64,000 nt of DNA from positions 1 through 64,000 of the forward strand of contig JAFTCJ010000020.1 in assembly GCA_017454765.1 (NCBI GenBank). Direction: 5' to 3'. Shown piece by piece: positions 58,257 through 64,000 of this stretch. This DNA comes from Erysipelotrichaceae bacterium (GTDB lineage: Bacteria; Bacillota_I; Bacilli_A; Erysipelotrichales; Erysipelotrichaceae). Each line of letters opens with the position of its first letter. The stretch's first letter is position 1. The notes beneath the pieces were generated by a model that ran no database searches, was not told the DNA's origin, and saw nothing but the letters and a program-made list of their open reading frames with translations. Made by a program: the position numbers and the translations under genes.

Positions 58257-59675
58257 ATGATAGATAAACAGACAACGATCATCTGTACACTGGGTCCGGC
58301 TTCGGACTCATATGAGACGATCCTGAAGATGGCGAATGCCGGCATGAATATCGTGAGACTGAATTTCTCTCACGGTACCCATGAGGAGCATCTGGCCAGG
58401 ATCAATACAGTGAGAAAAGTGGAAAAAGAAAACGGTGTCAACCTGGGCATCATGCTGGACACAAAGGGTCCGGAGATCAGGCTGGGCACATTCAAGAACG
58501 ACAGCGAGAATTACCAGAAGGGTGAGATCGTCACCATTCAGAAGGAAGATATCGAAGGAACGCATGATCGTTTCACGATCCAGTGCAAGGAACTGTTCAA
58601 CGACATCAAGAAGGATGACTACATCCTGGTCAACGACGGCAAGCAGAAGCTGACGATCTTAGAGAATGACGGCAACGAGATCAAGGCCAGAGTGGAAGTC
58701 AACGGTCCGCTGGCTTCCAGAAAGGGCTGCAATGTCCCGGGCGTCAAACTGTCGATGCCTTTCGTTTCCCTGAAAGATGATGAGGATATCCGTTTCGGAT
58801 GCAACAACGATGTCGATTTCATCGCCGCTTCTTTCGTCAGAAGAGCGGAAGATGTCATGAAGATCCGCAAGATCATCACCGAGATGGGCAAGCCGAAGAT
58901 CCAGATCATCGCCAAGATCGAAAACCAGGAAGGTTTCGACAATCTGGAAGAGATCCTGGATGCGGCCGACGGTGTCATGGTCGCCAGAGGCGATCTGGGT
59001 GTCGAGATCGATACGGCTTTCGTTCCGATCTACCAGAAGAAGATCATCGAAGTCGCCAACAAGAAGGGCAAGGCCGTCATCACGGCAACGCATATGCTGG
59101 ACTCGATGACCAGCAATCCCAGATGTACCAGAGCCGAAGCGGCCGATGTTTCCAACGCCGTACTGGACGGTTCCGATGCGGTAATGCTTTCGGCAGAGAC
59201 AGCTGCCGGTGAATATCCGGTGGAAGCCGTCGAGACGATGGCCAGGATCGCCGAAGCAAGCGAGAAGATCATTCCTTACAGAGAGCGTCTGGAACATGCC
59301 AAGATGACCAACAACAAGACCATTCAGGATGCGATCGGTATCGCGATCTCCGATGCGACGCTGACGCTGGATATCGCAGCGATCGTCGTATTCACCCAGG
59401 GCGGCACGACAGCCAGAAGGATCTCCAAATACCGTCCGCCGGTTCCTATCTTTGCGGTCACTTTCACCAAGTCGACGCAGGGCAAGCTGGAACTTTACTG
59501 GGGCGTCAAGCCGATCTTCTCCTATGTGCAGAATAACATGACCAACGACGACGAACTGGCTTCCAGTGTCGTCAAGTCCTACGGCATCCAGCCGGGTTCG
59601 CAGATCATCCTGTCAGCCGGTTATCCGACAGGAGAGGGTTCTGCCAACTTCATGAAGATCATCACGGTCAAGTAG
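58257..59675 (+). CDS. pyk: Pyruvate kinase
   Basis: Glycolytic enzyme of 472 residues that converts PEP + ADP to pyruvate + ATP. 'TLGPASDSYETILKMANAGMNIVRLNFSHG' (quoted in parts), 'IMLDTKGPEIRLG', 'KIENQEGFDNLEEIL', 'VMVARGDLGVEI' and 'MLDSMTSNPRCTRAEAADVSNAVLDGSDAVMLSAETAAG' cover the barrel, the Mg2+/K+ site and the active lysine region. It has no extra PEP-utiliser domain. AAAGGAGATAGATT precedes the ATG. It offers the ordinary PEP-to-pyruvate route against the pckA-oad route at 32-38 kb. Confidence 0.96.
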   Translation: MIDKQTTIICTLGPASDSYETILKMANAGMNIVRLNFSHGTHEEHLARINTVRKVEKENGVNLGIMLDTKGPEIRLGTFKNDSENYQKGEIVTIQKEDIEGTHDRFTIQCKELFNDIKKDDYILVNDGKQKLTILENDGNEIKARVEVNGPLASRKGCNVPGVKLSMPFVSLKDDEDIRFGCNNDVDFIAASFVRRAEDVMKIRKIITEMGKPKIQIIAKIENQEGFDNLEEILDAADGVMVARGDLGVEIDTAFVPIYQKKIIEVANKKGKAVITATHMLDSMTSNPRCTRAEAADVSNAVLDGSDAVMLSAETAAGEYPVEAVETMARIAEASEKIIPYRERLEHAKMTNNKTIQDAIGIAISDATLTLDIAAIVVFTQGGTTARRISKYRPPVPIFAVTFTKSTQGKLELYWGVKPIFSYVQNNMTNDDELASSVVKSYGIQPGSQIILSAGYPTGEGSANFMKIITVK

Positions 59676-60011
59676 ATGAAGGCGTTTCTGTCGGACCACT
59701 TTGAACTGATCCTTGGTATCATCGCCGTTTCTGTGTTTGCCTTTCAGGCTTTCAGGATATTGAAGAAGGCAAAGAAGATCGATGAGCAGGGGATCGTGAC
59801 AGATGCAGTCGTATCCAGGATCGAGGAGATCTACGATCCGGATGCCGCTTCTTCCTCTTATGTGACTTATGTAGAGTACCGTGATGAGAATCATGAGCTG
59901 AGAGAAACACCGATGTCTCTTGATGCGTATACGCAATATGCGGAAGGTACGAAAGTGAAGATCCGTTTCATTCCCGGCGATCATGAACTGGTGCGGATCG
60001 CAGACAAGTAA
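59676..60011 (+). CDS. DUF3592-like small membrane protein
   Basis: Protein of 111 residues with one N-terminal membrane helix (about 9-27) and a beta-rich domain outside it: 'GIVTDAVVSRIEEIY', 'YVTYVEYRDENHELRET' and 'YAEGTKVKIRFIPGDHELV'. This matches the SH3-like fold of DUF3592. Function unknown. Its ATG follows the pyruvate kinase stop with no gap, so it depends on coupled translation. A terminator ends the transcript. Confidence 0.78.
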   Translation: MKAFLSDHFELILGIIAVSVFAFQAFRILKKAKKIDEQGIVTDAVVSRIEEIYDPDAASSSYVTYVEYRDENHELRETPMSLDAYTQYAEGTKVKIRFIPGDHELVRIADK

Positions 60012-60014
60012 AAC

Positions 60015-60041
60015 AAAAGCATTCCTGAGGGAATGCTTTTT
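60015..60041. terminator. Terminator of the patatin-pyk transcript
   Basis: Eleven-base stem AAAAGCATTCC / GGAATGCTTTT (60015-60025 with 60030-60040), loop TGAG, T-run; it may also serve the convergent MFS gene. Confidence 0.88.
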
Positions 60042-60062
60042 CATATCTGATTTTGACTGAGA

Positions 60063-61397
60063 TCAGTCATCCATGTCTTCGAAGGCTTCAAGACCTTTCT
60101 TGGCCTCGACCTTCTGGTCACCGTGTCTGACCTGTGTCATGGTCAGGAAAGAACACAGGACGAAGAAGGCGGCATAGATGAACAGAATCTTGTAGGAGAT
60201 GACTCTCATCAAAGTGCCGGCCAGGATCGGGGTGACGATCTGGGCTGCCATGGAGGCAGTGTAGTAGTAGCCGGTGAACTTGCCGATATCGGAGCCCTTG
60301 CACATTTCGACCACCATCGGCAGTGAGTTGACATTGATCGCTGCCCAGGCCAGACCGACCAGAGCGAAGCTGATGAACATGATCGTATTGATGGAATCGA
60401 ATACCGATGTCAGGACGAAGCCTGCCGCAAACATTGCCGACAAAAGAATGATGCCGGCCATGATCGTCTTCTTGCGTCCGATCTTGGAGGCGATGATGCC
60501 GATCGGGATGTAGGATACGATGGCTCCGGCTGTCGCTACCAGCAGACAGGTGCTCGCTCCGCCAAGTCCCTGTCCCATGACCACGGATACGTAGGTCGTG
60601 AACCAGGTCGTGACGGCGTTGTAGCCGATGAACCATAAGGCGATGGATGCCAGCAGGAAGCCTAAAGAGCGTTTGACTTCTTTGGGCAGTTTCTCATTGC
60701 CGGAACCGTCATCTTCAGCCAGGTTCCATTCGGGATGTTCTTCTTCCAGTTTTTTGTTGGCGGCTGTAAGCTTCGGTTCTTTGACAAAGAGATAAAGAAG
60801 GGCGACAGCTGTAAACATGATGGCGGATACGACGATGAACAGGATCTGGTAGTTGACGTGCTCAAGTCCCTTGATCTTGGAGTTGGGATAGAGAACGGCC
60901 GCGACGCCCAGATAGATGATGCCGCCGACAGCGCCCATCAGGTTGATGATGGCGTTGGCTTTGGAACGTAGAGGTTTGGGTGTGACATCCGGCATCAGGG
61001 CAACGGCCGGTGAACGGTAGGTGCCCATGGAGATCAGCAGCAGTCCCAGTACGATGACAAAGGCAATGACCTTGAAGCTGCTTGCCGCCTTGTAGTAGGA
61101 ATTGTCCAGGATCGGCAGGATGTTCATCAGGATCAGAGCTGCCAGCGTTCCGAAAAGGATGAAGGGCATGCGCTTGCCGATCTTGGTCTCACATTTGTCG
61201 GAAAGGGATCCGAATAAAGGAAGCAAGAACAGGGCGAGCACATTGTCGGCTGCCATGATGGCACCGGAATAGGTCTCATTGAGATGGAAGGTATTGGTCA
61301 ATATCAGCGGAATGACGTTGTCATACATCTGCCAGAATGCGCAGATGGACAGAAATGCCAGTCCGACGAGCAGTGTGCGTCCGTAATTGAATTTCAT
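60063..61397 (-). CDS. MFS transporter, SLC45/GPH-like
   Basis: Twelve-helix major facilitator protein of 444 residues. 'QMYDNVIPLILTNTFHL' in helix 1, 'PLFGSLSDKCETKIGKRMPFILFG' (loop 2-3 with the family Asp and Arg) and 'SPAVALMPDVTPKPLRSKANAIINLMG' are typical of the SLC45/GPH-type sugar-cation symporters of Firmicutes. The substrate is probably a sugar or glycoside. GAGGAAAAATG lies before the start on the minus strand. It is divergent from the fucose-isomerase-like operon, so the two may share control. Confidence 0.88.
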   Translation of the reverse strand: MKFNYGRTLLVGLAFLSICAFWQMYDNVIPLILTNTFHLNETYSGAIMAADNVLALFLLPLFGSLSDKCETKIGKRMPFILFGTLAALILMNILPILDNSYYKAASSFKVIAFVIVLGLLLISMGTYRSPAVALMPDVTPKPLRSKANAIINLMGAVGGIIYLGVAAVLYPNSKIKGLEHVNYQILFIVVSAIMFTAVALLYLFVKEPKLTAANKKLEEEHPEWNLAEDDGSGNEKLPKEVKRSLGFLLASIALWFIGYNAVTTWFTTYVSVVMGQGLGGASTCLLVATAGAIVSYIPIGIIASKIGRKKTIMAGIILLSAMFAAGFVLTSVFDSINTIMFISFALVGLAWAAINVNSLPMVVEMCKGSDIGKFTGYYYTASMAAQIVTPILAGTLMRVISYKILFIYAAFFVLCSFLTMTQVRHGDQKVEAKKGLEAFEDMDD

Positions 61398-61492
61398 ATC
61401 ATTTTTCCTCTTTGATTCTATTTTAATATAAGACCTTTGTGTTTTGTACGGTCAGGGAAATGTTAAAATGAAATTAACAGGAGACTGATAAT

Positions 61493-62686
61493 ATGAAAAT
61501 AGGTGTTTACTATGTTGTTTCAGCGACAGCAGCTGCGGCGATCGCCAATGACGGCAATTTCCCCTGGCTGAAAAAGCTGAGTGAACTGACAGGCTTTGAT
61601 TTTGAAGTGACCGATGTCGAACATATCAATGACTATGACATGGTCGTTGATTTCATCGGCGGCGGCGGAACGGAAGGCATATTCCTGAAAGACATGGACA
61701 AGCTTCCGCAGCCTTATTTCCTGCTGACGACCGGAGCCAACAACTCCCTGGCCGCTTCGATGGAGATCCTTTCCTATCTGCGCCAGCATGAACTGCCCGG
61801 CGAGATCATTCACGGAACGGATGACTTCGTAGCGCAAAGGCTGAAAGATCTGGCCCAGGTGTTCAAGACCAAGAAGAGACTTGACGGTTTCCGTATCGCC
61901 CGTGTCGGCAAGCCTTCCGACTGGCTGATCTCTTCCGATGTCGATGCCAGAGAATCCAAGGACTACAACAATATCGAGATCGTCGATGTCACGATGGAAG
62001 AATTCTTCGATGAGATCGCCAAGAAGACTTATGAAGACAATCAGTATACACAACTGATCAAATCCAAGGGCTATGACGAGAAAGAGATCAATGAGGCTTT
62101 GTGCATCTATGGTGCACTCAGAAGGATCGTCAACAGGTACGAACTTGACGGTGTGACCGTGAGATGTTTCGATCTGCTGGATACCGTTCATTCCACAGGC
62201 TGTGCCGCTCTGGCCATCCTGAATGCGGAAGGCATCTATGCATCCTGTGAGGGCGATGTTCCGGCACTGATCTCTATGGCGGTACTGGGAGAGCTCAGCG
62301 GCAAGCCGGTCTTCATGGCCAATCCGAGCCGTATCGATACCGACAGGAACGAGATCATTTTTGCGCACTGCACTCTTCCGATCAACATGCCTCAGAATTT
62401 TGAGATCATGACACACTTTGAATCACAGCTGGGTGTCGCTTTCCGCGGCAAGCTGAAGGAAGGTCCGGTCACGGTCTTCAAGTGCGACGGTCTGATGAAC
62501 GAGTATTTTGTCAGCAGAGCTGAACTGCTGAACAACTTATGCGAATTCAATCTGTGCCGTACCCAGATTCAGCTGAAGATGGATCGTCCGGTGACTTATT
62601 TCTTAAGAGAGTCGATCGGCAACCACCATCTGATCATTGAAGGCGATTATACGCACATCGTCGATGAATTCTTCAAGTGGTTATAG
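61493..62686 (+). CDS. L-fucose/L-arabinose isomerase-like protein in a nucleoside operon
   Basis: Protein of 397 residues. 'GVTVRCFDLLDTVHSTGCAALAILNAEGIYASCEGDVPALISM' (quoted in short parts; about 222-264) and 'NEIIFAHCTLPINM' match the second half of the FucI/COG2407 fold, where Glu and Asp of 'CEGD' and His of 'AHCT' would bind metal. The first half has the alpha/beta 'VVDFIGGGGTEGIF' region. It is shorter than true FucI. CAGGAGACTGATA precedes the ATG. It starts an operon with cytidine deaminase (4 bases away) and uridine phosphorylase, so its substrate may be a pentose from nucleosides. Confidence 0.85.
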   Translation: MKIGVYYVVSATAAAAIANDGNFPWLKKLSELTGFDFEVTDVEHINDYDMVVDFIGGGGTEGIFLKDMDKLPQPYFLLTTGANNSLAASMEILSYLRQHELPGEIIHGTDDFVAQRLKDLAQVFKTKKRLDGFRIARVGKPSDWLISSDVDARESKDYNNIEIVDVTMEEFFDEIAKKTYEDNQYTQLIKSKGYDEKEINEALCIYGALRRIVNRYELDGVTVRCFDLLDTVHSTGCAALAILNAEGIYASCEGDVPALISMAVLGELSGKPVFMANPSRIDTDRNEIIFAHCTLPINMPQNFEIMTHFESQLGVAFRGKLKEGPVTVFKCDGLMNEYFVSRAELLNNLCEFNLCRTQIQLKMDRPVTYFLRESIGNHHLIIEGDYTHIVDEFFKWL

Positions 62687-62690
62687 AGCT

Positions 62691-63125
62691 ATGACATACG
62701 AGGAACTGGTAAGACTGGCGTTTGAAGCCAGGGAAAAAGCATACGCACCGTATTCCAACTGGAAGGTCGGTGCTGCCCTGCTGACAAAGCAGGGAAAGGT
62801 CTATCTGGGCTGCAACATTGAAAACAGCGGTTTCACGGCGACTGTCTGCGCCGAGCGCTGTGCGTTCTTTAAGGCGATATCAGAAGGAGAATATGACTTC
62901 GACAAAATCGCGATCGTCGGCGGCGATGCGCAAGAGGGTTCAAAGGGCTACTGCACACCATGCGGCGTCTGCCGTCAGGTGATGTCCGAATTCTGCAGTC
63001 CGGATGAGTTTAAGGTCATCTGCGGTAAATCAGAAACGGAATACAAGGTATTCACACTGAGACAGATGATCCCGGAATGTAACTTCGTCGTAGAGAATGA
63101 CGGCTACGGCTTCAAGGGGAACTGA
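62691..63125 (+). CDS. cdd: Cytidine deaminase
   Basis: Zinc enzyme of 144 residues that converts (deoxy)cytidine to (deoxy)uridine. Zn ligands are Cys53, Cys91 and Cys94 with catalytic Glu55: 'VCAERCAFF' and 'CTPCGVCRQVM'. 'GAALLTKQGKVYLGCNIENSGF' is the substrate strand. The homotetrameric type uses three cysteines, as here. ATG 62691 is chosen because it matches the family start; the frame opens at 62637 inside the previous gene. The next gene starts one base after its stop and uses its uridine product. Confidence 0.96.
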   Translation: MTYEELVRLAFEAREKAYAPYSNWKVGAALLTKQGKVYLGCNIENSGFTATVCAERCAFFKAISEGEYDFDKIAIVGGDAQEGSKGYCTPCGVCRQVMSEFCSPDEFKVICGKSETEYKVFTLRQMIPECNFVVENDGYGFKGN

Positions 63126-63126
63126 T

Positions 63127-63873
63127 ATGACAAGACATGTATTCGACAAGGAAGCGGAGCTTCAGTATCATACACAGATCAGACCCGGTGATGTGGGAAA
63201 ATATGTCCTGCTGCCGGGAGATCCTTTCCGTACGGATCTGATCGCCACTTATTTCGACGATGCGAAACTGATCGCCCATAACCGGGAACACAAGACCTGG
63301 ACCGGCTATCTGGATGGCGTGAAAGTTTCCGTCACTTCCACCGGTATGGGCTGTCCTTCCACAGCCATCGCCCTGGAAGAGCTGATCAAGTGCGGAGCGG
63401 ATACTTTCATCCGTGTCGGTACGGCCGGAAGAGTCTGTGATGAATCCTATGACGAGAGCCTGGACGGCGTCATCAACAACGCGGCCGTCAGAGACGAAGG
63501 GACTACGATCCACTACATCCCGATCGAGTATCCGGCGGTTGCGGACAGACATGTCACAAAAGCGCTGGCGGATGCGGCTGAAAAGCTCGGCTACAATTTC
63601 CTGGAAGGCATCACCCAGTCCAAGGATTCTTTCTACGGTCAGCATTCTCCGGAAACGATGCCGGCGGAAGCGAGACTGAAAGAGCGCTGGGAAGCCTGGA
63701 GAAGAGGCCATGTCGTCTCATCGGAAATGGAATGTGCTGCCCTGTTTGTCATCTCTTCGATCAGAAGATGCAGAGCCGGTGCCATCATGGCTTTTACCGA
63801 GATGGAGAAATCGGTGGAAGTTGCCTGTGAGGCGATCAGGACCCTGATCAGGGAAGACAGTCAGAAACAGTAA
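63127..63873 (+). CDS. udp: Uridine phosphorylase
   Basis: Phosphorylase of 248 residues that splits uridine with phosphate to uracil and ribose-1-phosphate. 'LLPGDPFRTDLIATYFD' (phosphate loop), 'VTSTGMGCPSTAIALEELI', 'RVGTAGRV' and 'SSEMECAALFVISS' (ribose-binding Glu/Met/Glu) are the NP-I family marks. AAGGGGAACTGAT precedes ATG 63127; the frame opens at 63097 inside cdd. It is the last gene of the operon, with a terminator 19 bases on. Confidence 0.95.
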   Translation: MTRHVFDKEAELQYHTQIRPGDVGKYVLLPGDPFRTDLIATYFDDAKLIAHNREHKTWTGYLDGVKVSVTSTGMGCPSTAIALEELIKCGADTFIRVGTAGRVCDESYDESLDGVINNAAVRDEGTTIHYIPIEYPAVADRHVTKALADAAEKLGYNFLEGITQSKDSFYGQHSPETMPAEARLKERWEAWRRGHVVSSEMECAALFVISSIRRCRAGAIMAFTEMEKSVEVACEAIRTLIREDSQKQ

Positions 63874-63891
63874 ACATTAAGGAGAAATAAA

Positions 63892-63924
63892 AAAACGCAT
63901 CAGCTTTCGGGCTGATGCGTTTTC
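63892..63924. terminator. Bidirectional terminator after udp
   Basis: Thirteen-base stem AAAACGCATCAGC / GCTGATGCGTTTT (63892-63904 with 63911-63923), loop TTTCGG; the minus strand also ends in U-rich sequence. Confidence 0.92.
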
Positions 63925-63925
63925 A

Positions 63926-64000
63926 TTAATGGAAGTTTCTTAATTCATGTAACAGGATCTTCCGGATCTTTTCAGGATCGACGTGGTAGATCACTTCTGT
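63926..64000 (-). CDS. C-terminal end of a gene continuing beyond the window
   Basis: On the minus strand, 24 codons stay open from the window edge to TAA (63926-63928), reading 'TEVIYHVDPEKIRKILLHEL' and ending 'RNFH'. Codon use looks coding, and the stop sits directly beside the shared terminator, as at other convergent gene ends here. It is too short to name. Confidence 0.6.
   Translation of the reverse strand, partial: TEVIYHVDPEKIRKILLHELRNFH

Noticed and set aside
1-64000. CRISPR arrays, insertion sequences, prophage or integrative elements
   Set aside because: No direct-repeat/spacer series, transposase, integrase, capsid or attachment-site duplication at any of the three tRNA genes was seen.

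Overview
The window reads as a chromosomal segment of a fermentative, low-to-mid GC Bacillota (Firmicutes), most plausibly an Erysipelotrichia-type gut bacterium. That placement is inferred from gene content: a pckA / Na+-pumping oxaloacetate decarboxylase cluster, many paired half-size ABC exporters, Cof-type HAD phosphatases, a CsoR/CopA copper module, strong AGGAGG-type ribosome sites and hairpin-plus-U terminators. I see no rRNA, prophage, insertion sequence or CRISPR array. Nearly all coding sequences are intact. The exception is 1.4-3.8 kb, where three single-base changes in homopolymer runs break two genes.

Layout. 1-0.12 kb: strongly self-complementary DNA of unknown identity. 0.16-3.8 kb: small accessory genes (a YezG-like candidate immunity protein, a DUF3784-like membrane protein), an AlkD-type DNA repair protein and broken genes (histidine phosphatase, methyltransferase, a membrane-protein tail). 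3.9-6.8 kb: pruA-rocD, interconverting ornithine and glutamate. 7-12.2 kb: plsY, then an operon of an Imm63-like protein, a RpiB-like protein, two methyltransferases and Ogt, then a gutted SpoIIE-type phosphatase and a HAD phosphatase. 12.2-15.1 kb: copA-csoR with a textbook CsoR operator. 15.1-17.9 kb: oxidoreductase-nucleoside hydrolase pair and a HAD phosphatase. 18-23.2 kb: two membrane proteins, tRNA-Val, an InlB/BIG2-type lipoprotein, nudC, an L,D-transpeptidase and tRNA-Ala. 23.2-32.3 kb: acetyltransferase, RpiR regulator, mgtE and a FeoA-FeoB fusion, then a HAD phosphatase with a sugar PTS permease.

32.4-38.1 kb is the metabolic centrepiece: pckA, carboxyltransferase, small membrane subunit, biotin carrier, biotin ligase, Na+-pump beta subunit and an unlisted 47-residue membrane protein, all co-oriented and ending in one terminator. 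Together they can take PEP through oxaloacetate to pyruvate, conserving energy as ATP and as a Na+ gradient, an alternative to the pyruvate kinase encoded at 58.3 kb. 38.1-56.2 kb holds an EamA transporter, a MarR-controlled ABC exporter pair and two further pairs. All three pairs share the same asymmetry of one degenerate and one canonical ATPase. Between them lie a cyclophilin, gdhA, a Nudix-GtrA fusion, a lipid kinase and a DUF937 protein. 56.3-64 kb: tRNA-Pro, patatin, an XpaC-like protein, pyruvate kinase, a divergent MFS transporter and an operon joining an L-fucose-isomerase-like protein to cytidine deaminase and uridine phosphorylase.

A recurring feature is a -10 box 6-11 bases before the AUG with no Shine-Dalgarno sequence, seen at six genes, suggesting frequent leaderless mRNAs.
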